From NCBI RefSeq assembly GCF_001262075.1, contig NZ_CP012073.1:620001-684000 (forward strand): a stretch of DNA of 64,000 nt, in the 5' to 3' direction. The translations under genes and the position numbers were made by a program. Below, piece after piece: positions 1 through 8,645 of the stretch. Within the stretch, counting starts at the first letter, position 1. Each line of letters starts with the position of its first letter. This DNA comes from Ottowia sp. oral taxon 894 (GTDB taxonomy: Bacteria; Pseudomonadota; Gammaproteobacteria; Burkholderiales; Burkholderiaceae_C). The notes below the pieces were generated by a model. That model worked only from the letters and a program-made list of their open reading frames with translations, was not told the DNA's origin and did no database searches.

Positions 1-1
1 G

Positions 2-874
2 GCCCAGCAAAGCCACTTTTTCAGCGCCCACAGCCACGGCTTTCGCGGCGGCTACGCCAGCTCGCGCCACAGCTTTTCCGTCTCCGTCATCGCGGGCCAG
101 GGCGATGCCATGCAGCGCGACGGCTGGTTCAGCGCCGAACGCAACGCCGCCCGCCTGGCCAGCCCCGAAGCCGTGGGCCGCTACGCCGCCGAGCGCGTGC
201 TCAGCCGCGTGGGCGCGCGAAAAATCAGCACGCGCGAATGCCCCGTGCTTTTCGAGGCGCCCCTGGCGGCGGGCCTGCTGGGCCACTTCGTGCAAGCCGT
301 CAGCGGCGGCGCGCTCTACCGCAAAAACACCTTCCTGGCCGGCTCTCTGGGCCAGCCCGTGTTCGCCGGACACGTGGAAATCACCGAAAACCCCTTCATT
401 CCCGGCGGCCGTGGCAGCGCCCCGTTTGACGGCGAAGGCGTGCGCGTGACGCCGCGCCAGGTGGTGCAGGCCGGCCGCGTGGCGGGCTACTTTCTGGGCA
501 GCTACTCGGCGCGCAAGCTGGGCATGAAAACCACCGGCAACGCGGGCGGCTCGCACAACCTGCGCCTGTACTCGCGCCAGACCAGCGCGCAAGACGATTT
601 GCCCGCCATGCTGCAAAAGCTGGGCACGGGCCTGTTCGTGACCGAACTCATGGGCAGCGGCGTGAACTACGTGACCGGCGACTACTCGCGCGGCGCCAGC
701 GGCTACTGGGTGGAAAACGGCCAGATCGCCTACCCCGTGCAGGAAGTCACCATCGCCGGCAACCTGCGCGAGATGTTCCTGAACCTGCAAGCCATCGGCG
801 CCGACGCCTACACCTACGGCGCCAAAACCAGCGGCTCCGTGCTCATCGCCCGCATGAAGGTGGCTGGCTCCTGA
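2..874 (+). CDS. pmbA: PmbA/TldE metallopeptidase subunit, C-terminal part
   Basis: Partial gene: the reading frame is open from the first base of the window, so the N-terminus lies upstream. PmbA (TldE) pairs with TldD as a cytoplasmic metalloprotease that matures modified peptides and degrades CcdA-type antitoxins. The visible 290 residues carry the C-terminal half typical of the family, including HGFRGGYASSRHS, the GxY/HNL region (NAGGSHNLRLYSR) and the GLFVTELMGSGVNYVTGDYSRGA block close to the end. The product ends in ARMKVAGS, the usual end of PmbA proteins. It lies upstream of guaA, separated by a 458-bp gap with a dispersed repeat, so it is probably not in the guaA operon. The family call is firm; it could only be confused with the paralogue TldD. 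Confidence 0.93.
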   Translation, partial: AQQSHFFSAHSHGFRGGYASSRHSFSVSVIAGQGDAMQRDGWFSAERNAARLASPEAVGRYAAERVLSRVGARKISTRECPVLFEAPLAAGLLGHFVQAVSGGALYRKNTFLAGSLGQPVFAGHVEITENPFIPGGRGSAPFDGEGVRVTPRQVVQAGRVAGYFLGSYSARKLGMKTTGNAGGSHNLRLYSRQTSAQDDLPAMLQKLGTGLFVTELMGSGVNYVTGDYSRGASGYWVENGQIAYPVQEVTIAGNLREMFLNLQAIGADAYTYGAKTSGSVLIARMKVAGS

Positions 875-1332
875 AAGGCTGCTCAAAGCCCGGGAACCCA
901 TCCGCCGCACCCGCCAGGCATCATCAAAAACAGAAGCAAATTCAGGCAGGTAAAAATGCCGCTCTGCGCAGTCTGCACTAGGACATCATGCTATGAATGA
1001 AGGAGCGAAATAAAGCCGCCCGCCCGCAGGCCTGCGGCGCATGCCCTGCCCGTTCCAATCCGCTTCCCCGCAGCCCGCCTTTGAACAGACGCTGAAAAGC
1101 CGCCCGGCTGGCGGCGGCGGAAACAAACCCGGCCTGCGCCCACAAAACACCGCGCCAGCTTCCAGCTCCATTGCCTGACTCCACCGCCCGGCTTCACCGC
1201 TGACTTCACCGCACAACTTCACCGCCTGACGCGCGGCAAGCGCGCGCCGCCCCAGCCGTACGCCCCAGCCGTACCATTCGCCCCTGCCTTTTTTCGCGCC
1301 GCGCGCTGCGGCGCTCCACGTTTTCTCAAAAA
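875..1332. other. Intergenic region pmbA-guaA with one dispersed repeat copy
   Basis: No gene of its own is convincing in these 458 bases. Positions 921-1011 hold one copy of the chromosomal intergenic repeat described separately. The last 100 bases before guaA are GC-rich. No clear -35/-10 pair was found. Confidence 0.6.
921..1011 (+). repeat. Dispersed intergenic repeat, copy 1
   Basis: About 90 bases beginning ATCAAAAACAG-AGC-AATTC and ending CTAGGACATCATGCTATGAA then GGAGCGAAAT. Three further copies lie at 59221-59312 (reverse), 60177-60265 and 62791-62881 (reverse). Each copy has a GGAGCGAA-like word near both ends and an inner CACTAGGAC core. All copies lie between chromosomal genes and none is in the island. 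Confidence 0.75.
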
Positions 1333-2952
1333 ATGGCCCATCACAAAATCCTCATCCTCGATTTCGGCTCTCAGGTCACCCAGCTCATTGCCCGCCGCGT
1401 GCGCGAGGCGCACGTGTATTGCGAAGTCCACCCCTGCGACGTCAGCGACGAATGGGTGCGCCAATACGCGGCTGACGGGCAGCTCAAGGGCGTCATCCTC
1501 TCCGGCAGCCACGCCAGCGCCTATGAAGACAGCACCGACCACGCGCCGCAAGCCATCTTCACGCTGGGCGTGCCCGTGCTGGGCATTTGCTACGGCATGC
1601 AAACCATGGCCCAGCAACTGGGCGGCAAGGTGGAAGGCGGGCACAAGCGCGAATTCGGCTACGCCGAAGTGCGCGCCCACAGCCACACCGCGCTTTTGAA
1701 GGGCCTGCAAGACTTCTCCAGCCCCGAAGGCCACGGCATGCTCAAGGTGTGGATGAGCCACGGCGACAAAGTGGCCGAACTGCCGCCAGGCTTTGCGCTG
1801 ATGGCCAGCACGCCCACCTGCCCCATTGCGGGCATGGCCGACGAAGCGCGGCACTTTTACGGCGTGCAATTCCACCCCGAAGTCACGCACACCGTGCAAG
1901 GCCGGGCCATGCTGGAGCGCTTCGTGCTCGATATCTGCGGCGCCCAACCCGACTGGGTGATGCAAGGCCACATCGCCGAAGCTGTGGAATCTATCCGCCA
2001 GCAAGTGGGCAGCGAAGAAGTCATCCTGGGCCTCTCAGGCGGCGTCGATTCATCCGTGGCCGCTGCGCTCATCCACCGCGCCATTGGCGACCAGCTCACC
2101 TGCGTGTTCGTCGATCACGGCCTGCTGCGCCTGAACGAAGGCGACATGGTCATGGACATGTTCGCGGGCAAGCTCCACGCCAAAGTGGTGCGCGTCGATG
2201 CCAGCCAGCTCTTTCTCGATGCCCTCAAAGGCGTGAGCGACCCCGAACAGAAGCGAAAAATCATCGGCAAGCTCTTCGTCGATGTTTTCAAGGCCGAAGC
2301 CGAAAAACTCAAAGCCAGCGACGCCACACGCAAAGGCGCCGCCTTCCTGGCCCAAGGCACCATTTACCCCGACGTGATCGAAAGCGGCGGCGCCAAAAGC
2401 AAAAAAGCCGTCGTCATCAAAAGCCACCACAACGTCGGCGGCCTGCCCGAACAACTGGGCCTGAAACTGCTGGAGCCGCTGCGCGATTTGTTCAAAGACG
2501 AAGTGCGCGAACTCGGCGTGACCCTGGGCCTGCCCCACGACATGGTCTATCGCCACCCCTTCCCCGGCCCCGGCCTGGGCGTGCGCATCTTGGGCGAAAT
2601 CAAAAAAGAATACGCCGACCTGCTGCGCCAGGCCGATGCCATCTTCATCGAAGAACTGCGCTCCACCATCGAGCCGAACAGCGGCAAAAGCTGGTACGAC
2701 CTCACCAGCCAGGCCTTCACCGTGTTCCTGCCGGTCAAGTCCGTTGGTGTTATGGGCGATGGCCGCACTTACGACTACGTCGTCGCCCTGCGCGCCGTGC
2801 AAACGAGCGACTTCATGACTGCCGATTGGGCGGAATTGCCGTATGCGCTGCTGAAAAAAGTTTCTTCAAGAATCATTAATGAAGTGCGGGGGATTAACCG
2901 GGTGACGTATGACGTTTCCTCCAAGCCGCCGGCGACGATTGAGTGGGAGTGA
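1333..2952 (+). CDS. guaA: GMP synthase (glutamine-hydrolysing)
   Basis: Cytoplasmic enzyme of purine synthesis that converts XMP, ATP and glutamine to GMP. It has 539 residues, close to the usual 525. The class I glutamine amidotransferase domain (about 1-205) has its nucleophile Cys86 in GICYGMQ and the His181/Glu183 pair in QFHPEV. The ATP-pyrophosphatase domain has its P-loop LSGGVDSS at 234-241, and the C-terminal dimerisation domain ends PPATIEWE. The ATG follows a run of A residues and no strong Shine-Dalgarno is seen. The 3' end is the integration site of the island. The last 110 or so bases use noticeably less GC-rich codons than the rest of the gene, and a decayed second copy of the 3' part lies at 54849-55291. 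The final codons may therefore have come with the inserted element. Confidence 0.97.
   Translation: MAHHKILILDFGSQVTQLIARRVREAHVYCEVHPCDVSDEWVRQYAADGQLKGVILSGSHASAYEDSTDHAPQAIFTLGVPVLGICYGMQTMAQQLGGKVEGGHKREFGYAEVRAHSHTALLKGLQDFSSPEGHGMLKVWMSHGDKVAELPPGFALMASTPTCPIAGMADEARHFYGVQFHPEVTHTVQGRAMLERFVLDICGAQPDWVMQGHIAEAVESIRQQVGSEEVILGLSGGVDSSVAAALIHRAIGDQLTCVFVDHGLLRLNEGDMVMDMFAGKLHAKVVRVDASQLFLDALKGVSDPEQKRKIIGKLFVDVFKAEAEKLKASDATRKGAAFLAQGTIYPDVIESGGAKSKKAVVIKSHHNVGGLPEQLGLKLLEPLRDLFKDEVRELGVTLGLPHDMVYRHPFPGPGLGVRILGEIKKEYADLLRQADAIFIEELRSTIEPNSGKSWYDLTSQAFTVFLPVKSVGVMGDGRTYDYVVALRAVQTSDFMTADWAELPYALLKKVSSRIINEVRGINRVTYDVSSKPPATIEWE
2937..2952 (+). other. attL-like core at the 3' end of guaA
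   Basis: The last 16 bases of guaA, GATTGAGTGGGAGTGA, recur as 15 of 16 bases at 51655-51670 and in a weaker form at 55274-55291. Tyrosine-integrase islands that use guaA normally recreate the gene's end on one side and leave a short direct repeat on the other. The integrase gene begins 307 bases downstream. Confidence 0.7.
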
Positions 2953-3259
2953 TTCGGCGTCTGGCACTGGCTGGCACCTAGTGGCACGAAAACACACCTA
3001 AGCCCGCGTAAATGCGGGCTTTTTTTTGATTTCATTCGGCACCGCCTGGCAACATTTGGCATCGCCAAGCACCGTTTTTTCATGGCATGATGGATGGCAT
3101 TGAATGCTTCTATGCCATGAGAAGTCGCCGATACCATGCAACCACCTTGTGGGTGTTCATGGTATTGAATTGGCGTAACGCAATGATTTTGTTGTTGTTT
3201 TACGCCAGGATAGACCGATTTTCGGATCATGGTATTTGAGCTGAATCAGGGCGAGAACC
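2953..3259. other. Island left end: att-adjacent short repeats
   Basis: This 307-bp gap contains the terminator and many short repeats: several TGGCAC/TGGCAA words at 2960-3075, TGGCATGATGG-ATGGCAT near 3090, and the inverted pair ATACCATG (3132) and CATGGTAT (3158), with a further CATGGTAT at 3228 before the integrase. Such clusters are typical of arm-type integrase and excisionase binding sites. That role is inferred. Confidence 0.5.
3000..3028 (+). terminator. Rho-independent terminator after guaA
   Basis: Stem AGCCCGCG-TAAA-TGCGGGCT followed by eight T residues, 48 bases after the guaA stop. It lies on the island side of the att core, so after integration the element supplies the terminator for guaA. 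Confidence 0.85.
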
Positions 3260-4480
3260 ATGCTGACCGATACCAAGCTGCGCAACCTCAAGCCGAAGGA
3301 CAAGCTCTACAAGGTGAATGACCGTGACGGCCTCTATGTAGCCGTCACGGCCGCCGGAGCGATCTCATTCCGCTACAACTACTCGATCCACGGTAGGCAG
3401 GAGACCATCACCTTCGGCCGCTACGGTGTCGGCGGCATCACCCTGGCGGAAGCCCGCGAGCGGTTGGGCGAGGCCAAGAAGATGGTCGCGGCCGGGAAGT
3501 CACCGGCCAAGGAGAAGGCGCGGGATAAGGCCCGCGTCAAGGACGCGGAGACATTCGGGGCCTGGGCGGAAAAGTGGCTGCGCGGCTACCAGATGGCCGA
3601 CTCCACCCGCGACATGCGGCGCTCAGTCTACGAGCGCGACTTGAAGCCGAAATTCGGCAATCAGAAGCTGGTGGAGATTACCCACGAGGACTTGCGGGCA
3701 CTGACTGATGCCATCGTGGAGCGCGGCGCGCCGGCAACGGCAGTGCATGTCCGCGAGGTGGTGATGCAGGTCTATCGCTGGGCCATCGAGCGTGGCCAGA
3801 AGGTCGAGAACCCGGCGGAGCTGGTGCGTCCAACGTCCATCGCCAAGTTCGAGCCGCGCGACCGTGCGCTGACGCCCGACGAGATCGGCCTGATGTACCA
3901 GTACATGGAGCGCATTGGCACAGCGCCATCCATTCGGGCGGCGGCCAAGCTGCTGCTGTTGACGATGGTGCGCAAGAGCGAGCTGACCAACGCGACTTGG
4001 AGCGAGATTAATTTCAGCGACGCGCTTTGGACGATCCCGAAGGAGCGGATGAAGCGGCGCAATCCGCACCTGGTGTTTCTGTCCCGCCAGGCGCTGGACA
4101 TCTTCATTGCCCTGAAAACCTTCGCCGGTGGATCGGACTACGTGCTGCCGTCCCGGTACGACTCGGACCTACCCATGAGCAGCGCCACGCTCAACCAGGT
4201 GCTGACGCTGACGTATCGGCTGGCGCAGAAGGAAGGAAAGCCGCTCGCCAAGTTCGGGCCGCATGACTTGCGGCGCACGGCCAGCACGTTGTTGCACGAG
4301 GCCGGCTACAACACGGACTGGATCGAGAAGTGCCTGGCGCACGAACAGAGAGGCGTCAGGGCCGTCTACAACAAGGCCGAGTACCGCGAGCAGCGGACGG
4401 CGATGTTGCAGGACTGGGCGGACATGATCGACGAATGGACGCTCAAGCGGCCGAAGCTTAAGTCAGAGGAGGTCAGGTAG
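3260..4480 (+). CDS. Tyrosine recombinase, P4-type integrase targeting guaA
   Basis: A 406-residue site-specific recombinase expected to integrate and excise the island at the guaA 3' end. The N-terminal domain (1-85, LTDTKLRNLKPKDK) is the DUF4102 arm-binding type of P4 integrases, followed by a core-binding region (95-190) and the catalytic domain. Catalytic residues are visible: Arg238 (VRKSEL), His335 and Arg338 in HDLRRT, His361 in LAHEQRG and Tyr370 in AVYNKAEY, nine residues further on. Length and order match intact integrases, so it is probably active. It reads away from guaA and stands alone. Its promoter probably lies in the repeat-rich 3030-3250 interval. Confidence 0.95.
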   Translation: MLTDTKLRNLKPKDKLYKVNDRDGLYVAVTAAGAISFRYNYSIHGRQETITFGRYGVGGITLAEARERLGEAKKMVAAGKSPAKEKARDKARVKDAETFGAWAEKWLRGYQMADSTRDMRRSVYERDLKPKFGNQKLVEITHEDLRALTDAIVERGAPATAVHVREVVMQVYRWAIERGQKVENPAELVRPTSIAKFEPRDRALTPDEIGLMYQYMERIGTAPSIRAAAKLLLLTMVRKSELTNATWSEINFSDALWTIPKERMKRRNPHLVFLSRQALDIFIALKTFAGGSDYVLPSRYDSDLPMSSATLNQVLTLTYRLAQKEGKPLAKFGPHDLRRTASTLLHEAGYNTDWIEKCLAHEQRGVRAVYNKAEYREQRTAMLQDWADMIDEWTLKRPKLKSEEVR

Positions 4481-4517
4481 GCAGCGCCTCCAGAACAGCG
4501 ACCTTGGCCTCGGCAGT

Positions 4518-4556
4518 CATTGACACTTGAGGGGCGCTGCGTTTTAGCCGCTAAAA
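4518..4556. repeat. 39-bp inverted repeat (left copy) with RK2-type iteron and KorB operator
   Basis: This 39-bp segment is repeated perfectly in inverse orientation at 8181-8219, so the pair brackets the IncQ-like replication module. It contains TGACACTTGAGGGGC (4521-4535), which fits the TrfA iteron of RK2 oriV, and TTTAGCCGCTAAA (4543-4555), which fits the KorB operator consensus TTTAGCSGCTAAA. Confidence 0.85.
4543..4555. promoter_or_regulatory. KorB-type operator 1
   Basis: TTTAGCCGCTAAA is a perfect match to the 13-bp palindrome bound by KorB of IncP-1 plasmids. It overlaps the stop codon of the alpA-like gene. No korB gene is present in the window. Confidence 0.8.
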
Positions 4557-4796
4557 AGCGGTGGCTGCGACCGATGGGGTGAAGCCGGGCCGCATGGCCT
4601 GCGTGCCCGATGACTTGCGTGCCTCGATCCATTCCTCGACCTCAGCCAAGTCCCAAGCGACGTTTCGGCTGGTGAGTGCGATCCGGCGTGGGAACTCCCC
4701 GCGTTGCTCCATGTTGAAGATCGTGCGCTCAGACAGCGGGATCATCGCCAGCAGCTTCTTGCGGTTGATGAGTGTCTTGCTTGTCGTTGCCTGCAT
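4551..4796 (-). CDS. AlpA-family excisionase/regulator
   Basis: An 81-residue helix-turn-helix protein of the AlpA type, the usual excisionase or activator partner of P4-like integrases. The sequence MQATTSKTLINRKKLLAMIP and LSERTIFNMEQRGEFPRRIAL shows the winged-helix core, followed by WDLAEVEEWIEARK. I chose the ATG at 4796, which has AGAGG about nine bases upstream, over a GTG 21 bases further upstream. It is convergent with the integrase. It probably represses or activates int and opens the excision attachment site. The family call is firm and the precise role is inferred. Confidence 0.85.
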   Translation of the reverse strand: MQATTSKTLINRKKLLAMIPLSERTIFNMEQRGEFPRRIALTSRNVAWDLAEVEEWIEARKSSGTQAMRPGFTPSVAATAF

Positions 4797-4917
4797 CCCT
4801 TGGCCTCTTTCGGTCACTAGCGAACATGTGCCAGATGGTGCTTGGTAATGCGGATCAGGTCGGCCGAATAGTTGTTCACTTTGGTTGACATCGAAAGAGA
4901 TCAGAGAACGCGCGCTT

Positions 4918-5922
4918 CTATTGCTTTTTCAGATGAAAATTTTCGGGAATCGATGCCAGCGCTTTAAGTGCCTTAGACACTGCTTGGCGCGTCAGCGGCC
5001 GTTGATCGTTTCTCGAAAGCTGTTCTGCAATCTCCGACTGATTGAGTCCGGAATACTGGAGCACAAGAATCTTCTTCTTGGCGTCCGACAGCTTCGAGTC
5101 CACCATCAATCGCGCCAGGTCTCGAAGCTCAGCCATGTCGGCTGGCTGCAAGGTCTGACCCAGCATGTAGTGAAAGAAGTAGTTATCAACCAGCTTGTCG
5201 CCGGACGCCGCCGCATGGGGCGTGGCTCGCTTCGCGCATTGCCGCTTGAGCCTTGCCAGTTCGATATCGAACTGCGCGACGGATCGTTTTGCTTGTCTAT
5301 AGGCAGGGTTGCCTGCACCGCTCAGCAACTTCGGCTGATGAGCAACGCAGTACAGGCTGCTCAACCGAAGTGTGTCAGCGGCCCCGCGCAGTTGAGACTC
5401 ATCGCCTGCAAATGAAGCGAGCGCGGTGAGCTCTCCGCAAAACCGACAAAATCCTTGCCTGCGTCTTCCATTCAAGCCCCGTGACTTTCCGTCGGAGCCT
5501 CGTATTGGAGAGTCCACCGGCTGTTTGCAGGCGCAGGCCCATATCAGCTCAAACAGCGATTCGAGAGTCGCTGTAAACCGTTTGTCCCTTGCGCTTGTGC
5601 AGTCCTCCTGACGGATGAACCTTCGTAGCAGTTCCCGTTGCAGAGGAACCATCGCATCAAATCCGATCAATCGAATGATGCCGCTCAGGCCCACCCCTGT
5701 CCCAGCTCCGGGGATGTGGCCCAAGAAGCGCAGTGGAAGCTTTTCCGTGTACTTGGCCACAGCGGGGTCGATCAACTCTTCTACCAGCCGAACGATTGGG
5801 TGCTGCTTCGACGATGCGGAGTAGGGCAGCCACCGATCATGGAACTGCTTGATGGCTTCCGCGACGGTCGGATCGCATTCTTCGGAAATGATGGTGGGTT
5901 TCGCATTTCGCATGTCAACCAT
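4918..5922 (-). CDS. Putative HTH regulator with cysteine pair, function unknown
   Basis: About 334 residues; I do not recognise the family with certainty. The C-terminal 60 residues (LSDAKKKILVLQYSGL, then NQSEIAEQLSRN and LTRQAVSKALKAL) form a clear LuxR/sigma-like helix-turn-helix. A mid-protein segment has FCRFCGEL and, about 35 residues later, LYCVAHQPK. This resembles a Cys-Cys...Cys-His metal site. The N-terminal part is rich in hydrophobic helices (RFLGHIPGAGTGVGLSGIIRLIG). The ATG at 5922 was chosen; a TTG lies nine bases upstream. It is divergent from the replication operon, with about 80 bases between, so it may control it. Confidence 0.55.
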   Translation of the reverse strand: MVDMRNAKPTIISEECDPTVAEAIKQFHDRWLPYSASSKQHPIVRLVEELIDPAVAKYTEKLPLRFLGHIPGAGTGVGLSGIIRLIGFDAMVPLQRELLRRFIRQEDCTSARDKRFTATLESLFELIWACACKQPVDSPIRGSDGKSRGLNGRRRQGFCRFCGELTALASFAGDESQLRGAADTLRLSSLYCVAHQPKLLSGAGNPAYRQAKRSVAQFDIELARLKRQCAKRATPHAAASGDKLVDNYFFHYMLGQTLQPADMAELRDLARLMVDSKLSDAKKKILVLQYSGLNQSEIAEQLSRNDQRPLTRQAVSKALKALASIPENFHLKKQ

Positions 5923-5960
5923 TGTGGACAACTAAATGGGTGTTGGCAACTCTAACAACG

Positions 5961-6001
5961 CCTAACCTTCGTTGTACTTCAGTTGATAACGGAGGTTTAC
6001 G
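5961..6001 (+). promoter_or_regulatory. Shine-Dalgarno-sequestering leader hairpin, copy A
   Basis: The leader of the replication operon. UAACCUUCGUU can pair with AACGGAGGUUUA (11 pairs, one bulged U), and this buries the GGAGG ribosome-binding site at 5991-5995. The same 41-bp leader with compensatory end changes is repeated before traK at 8646-8686. Confidence 0.6.
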
Positions 6002-6003
6002 CA

Positions 6004-6237
6004 ATGACGATGGAAGACACGCTGCTGCAACGCTTCGGCCCGCTGCTGAGCATCGCGCAGCTCGCCACTGTCCTGGATCGTTCGCCTGATGGATTGCGGA
6101 TCAGCTTGCGCGCGACGAACGAGTGGACGCAGCGAATCAACAAGGCCCGCTTGAAGATCGGCCGGCGGGTTTACTTCCGAACCTCGCAGATCGCCGAGGT
6201 GCTGAGCGACGAATCCCTGTACGGAACGGGGAACTGA
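6004..6237 (+). CDS. Small DNA-binding-like protein of the IncQ-type replication operon
   Basis: A 77-residue basic protein (MTMEDTLLQRFGPLL, then SIAQLATVLDRSPDGLRISL and IGRRVYFRTSQIAEVL) that looks like a winged helix, similar to small plasmid proteins upstream of IncQ repA. The ATG at 6004 sits eight bases after GGAGG. An upstream in-frame ATG at 5983 lies inside the leader hairpin and was rejected. It is three bases from repA, so the two are co-translated. A role as repressor of the rep operon, as for the small repressor in RSF1010, is inferred. Confidence 0.7.
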   Translation: MTMEDTLLQRFGPLLSIAQLATVLDRSPDGLRISLRATNEWTQRINKARLKIGRRVYFRTSQIAEVLSDESLYGTGN

Positions 6238-6240
6238 GTC

Positions 6241-7119
6241 GTGGCGATTGATGTCCTGGCGGCGTTCGAGTGCGAACCGCCGGTGCTGGATTTCATATGG
6301 CCGGGCTTCCTGGCGGGGACAGTCGGCGCGCTCGTTGCTCCAGGAGCCACGGGTAAGAGCTTCTGGGCGCTCGAAGCGGCCATGAGCATCGCATGCAACG
6401 TTTCCGGTGGCGATCTCGTTGGCCTGGCCCCCGCGCGTACCGGGCGAGTGGTCTATCTGGCCGGGGAAGACCCACCGCCCGCGCTTGTGCGGCGCATTCA
6501 CGCCATCGGCCAGCACCTCGGACACACAGCCCGCCAAGCCATCGCAGAGAACCTTGCGGTTGAGCCGATCATGGGCAAGCGCTTGAACATCATGGACGAT
6601 GCCCACTTGCGCCGCGTTGTCGAGTACAGCGCCGGGGCGCGGCTGATCGTGCTGGACACCCTGAGTCGCATTCACGCCCTCGATGAGAACAGCAACGGCA
6701 ACATGGCCCACCTCGTCGCCGTGCTGGAGCAGGTCGCGGCTACTACGGGCGCATCCGTGCTCTACCTGCACCACGTCAGCAAAGGCAGCGCCCGCGAAGG
6801 GCAGACCGACCAGCAGCAGGCCGCGCGTGGCGCGTCCGCGCTGATCGACAACGCCAGATGGTGCGGCTACGTCGCCCGTATGACCGAGGACGAGGCCAGG
6901 CGTCTCAGCGACCGCGCTCATGACCGGCAGCCTATCGGCAATGAGCGCCGCGGCTACTTCGTGCGTTTCGGTGTCAGCAAACAGAACTACGACACTACGC
7001 CGCTTGATCGCTGGTACATGCGGCACGCGGGCGGCGTTCTGGTGCCGGTGGAGCTGCATGAGGCCAGCAGGAATGAAGAAAAGGGACGTGATGGCCGGAG
7101 GCGAGGCGATGGCTTTTGA
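6241..7119 (+). CDS. repA: RepA-like replicative helicase (IncQ type)
   Basis: A 292-residue RecA-fold ATPase similar to the hexameric 5'-3' helicase RepA of RSF1010. The Walker A motif GATGKS is at 35-40 after FIWPGFLAGTVGALVAP. A Walker B-like strand is at RLIVLDTLSRIH, and the segment SVLYLHHVSKGSA follows. It starts at GTG right after the upstream small gene. The next gene, repC, begins inside its 3' end in another frame, the same arrangement as in IncQ plasmids. It would unwind an oriV opened by RepC. The IncQ primase RepB is not present here, so priming must come from elsewhere. Confidence 0.9.
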   Translation: MAIDVLAAFECEPPVLDFIWPGFLAGTVGALVAPGATGKSFWALEAAMSIACNVSGGDLVGLAPARTGRVVYLAGEDPPPALVRRIHAIGQHLGHTARQAIAENLAVEPIMGKRLNIMDDAHLRRVVEYSAGARLIVLDTLSRIHALDENSNGNMAHLVAVLEQVAATTGASVLYLHHVSKGSAREGQTDQQQAARGASALIDNARWCGYVARMTEDEARRLSDRAHDRQPIGNERRGYFVRFGVSKQNYDTTPLDRWYMRHAGGVLVPVELHEASRNEEKGRDGRRRGDGF

Positions 7120-7978
7120 CCTCACCCATGCCAGGCACGATCCAATGCACTGCTTGGTCCCCGGCTTGTTCCGCAGTCTCAAACGCGGCGAACGGAAGAG
7201 GCTCAAGCTCGATGTGACGTATCACTACGCCGAGAATGAACAAGCGAGGTTTGTCGGCTTCGAGCCTCTTGGTGCTGATGACATGCGACTGCTGCAAGGT
7301 CTTGTTGCTCTTGGAGGGCCGAAGGGCATCATCCTGACGCCAGAGCCAACAGCAGAGTTGCCGAGGCAACTGCGTCTATTCCTTGAGCCGAAGTTCGACG
7401 CGGTAGGGCAGGATGCGCTTGTTGTGCGAGAGAGCATGACAAGCCTGCTAGCCGAAATCGGCTTGACCGATGGTGGCGACAACATCAAGGCCATCAAGGC
7501 GTGCTTGCTGCGCATGGCAAACGTGACCGTGGTAGTCACCAAGGGGGGCAGGCAAAGGTCTTTTCACCTGATGAGCTATGCCTTCGACGAGGAAGACGGG
7601 CGGTTGTTCGTCGCACTGAATCCACAGATCGCGGAGGCGATTCTTGGGAGGCGCCCGTATACCCGCATCGAGATGGTCGAAGTACGGGCGCTACAAACCG
7701 ACCCGGCCCGCCTGATTCACCAACGGCTATGCGGCTGGATCGATCCCGGCAAAGCCGGGCGCGTAGAACTCGATACCCTTGCTGGCTACGTCTGGCCAGA
7801 CGAGGCGAACGCCGAGGCCATGAAGAAGCGCCGCCAGAAGACCCGCAAGGCTCTGGCCGAGCTTGGCTCCGTGGGCTGGAAGGTCAGCGAGTATGCGACA
7901 GGGAAGTGGGAAATTGGCAGGCCAAAGCCCGTAGTAACGTTCCCCAAGCTCCGTAGCAATGATCCCCTTCATCCGTAG
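7073..7978 (+). CDS. repC: RepC-like replication initiator (IncQ type)
   Basis: A 301-residue protein closely resembling RSF1010 RepC, the iteron-binding initiator. Conserved blocks include HDPMHCLVPGLFRSLKRGER, GADDMRLLQGLVAL, RQLRLFLEPKF, RLIHQRLCGWIDPGK and GYVWPDEANAEAMKKRRQK. The start ATGAAGAAAAGG at 7073 overlaps repA by 47 bases, and an in-frame ATG at 7091 is an alternative start. The downstream 700 bases contain palindromes and RK2-like iterons but no IncQ 20-bp iteron array that I could see. Where RepC binds is therefore unclear. Confidence 0.9.
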   Translation: MKKRDVMAGGEAMAFDLTHARHDPMHCLVPGLFRSLKRGERKRLKLDVTYHYAENEQARFVGFEPLGADDMRLLQGLVALGGPKGIILTPEPTAELPRQLRLFLEPKFDAVGQDALVVRESMTSLLAEIGLTDGGDNIKAIKACLLRMANVTVVVTKGGRQRSFHLMSYAFDEEDGRLFVALNPQIAEAILGRRPYTRIEMVEVRALQTDPARLIHQRLCGWIDPGKAGRVELDTLAGYVWPDEANAEAMKKRRQKTRKALAELGSVGWKVSEYATGKWEIGRPKPVVTFPKLRSNDPLHP

Positions 7979-8180
7979 CAACGTTCCCCGCCTCAAGCCG
8001 GAAAATACAGCAACGGCGCGGGATTGGGGCTGGTTCGCAAATTGCATCCATGATCTTCCAAGATCATCCACTAGGCGCGGCACTTGCCGCCGCCCTGTAG
8101 GGCGACGCCAAGCCCTTGCAGGCGGTCGGCCTTCGGCCGTTGGGTTGTACGCCAGAAGGGTGGTTGGCTCCGGCCGACCC

Positions 8181-8219
8181 TTTTAGCGGCTAAAACGCAG
8201 CGCCCCTCAAGTGTCAATG
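8181..8219. repeat. 39-bp inverted repeat (right copy) with KorB operator 2
   Basis: Exact reverse complement of 4518-4556. It includes TTTAGCGGCTAAA (8182-8194), a KorB-type operator, and the reverse complement of TGACACTTGAGGGGC (8202-8216), an RK2-type iteron. Confidence 0.85.
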
Positions 8220-8226
8220 GACTGGC

Positions 8227-8258
8227 GTTGTATGTTGTAGCGCGCTACAACATACAAC
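8227..8258. repeat. Perfect 32-bp palindrome
   Basis: GTTGTATGTTGTAGCG is followed directly by its reverse complement. It has no loop, which suggests a dimeric protein-binding site or cruciform rather than a terminator. It lies eight bases after the inverted repeat and iteron, within the putative origin region. Confidence 0.85.
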
Positions 8259-8319
8259 AGTTCAATTCGATTCCCGGCCACGTCATGAGGCCGGCCCTTC
8301 TTTCGCGCGCACGTCGAGC

Positions 8320-8475
8320 TGCAGCATCGCTATTTCCGGCGAGGCTGGCCACAATCGGGGCACGGTCGACCATCGCCACATCCGACGATGCACCGAGGGG
8401 CCCCATCGCTAGTTCTGAAGATTACGGCCGCCGGCGCTCGAGCTCGCATCGCCGCTTCTGAGGATGCGATCCGCT
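8320..8475. repeat. CATCG-stem hairpin cluster 1
   Basis: A run of short imperfect hairpins with CATCG/CGATG stems, for example GCATCGCCGCTTCTGAGGATGC at 8446-8467 (quoted whole, 22 bases including loop), and CATCGCTATTTCCGGCG at 8325. A similar cluster lies at 15085-15240, so the pair brackets the mobilisation and trb block. Confidence 0.5.
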
Positions 8476-8477
8476 CT

Positions 8478-8493
8478 TTGACACTTGAGGGGC
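8478..8493 (+). repeat. Orphan RK2-type iteron
   Basis: TTGACACTTGAGGGGC is the third copy in this block of the iteron bound by TrfA in RK2 oriV. The next bases diverge from the other two copies. No trfA gene is in the window. Confidence 0.7.
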
Positions 8494-8645
8494 CGAGCGG
8501 CGGGGGTTCTCCCGGCAACTCCCTCTTGGCGTTCAACTTTCCGTGCTATGAGCTCCCGTCCCTGTCTTCGATAGGCGTGCCCGTGTCATCGACTCCATGT
8601 CAACCATTTCGGCCAATTATTGGACTGTTGTGTAGGCCGGCACTC

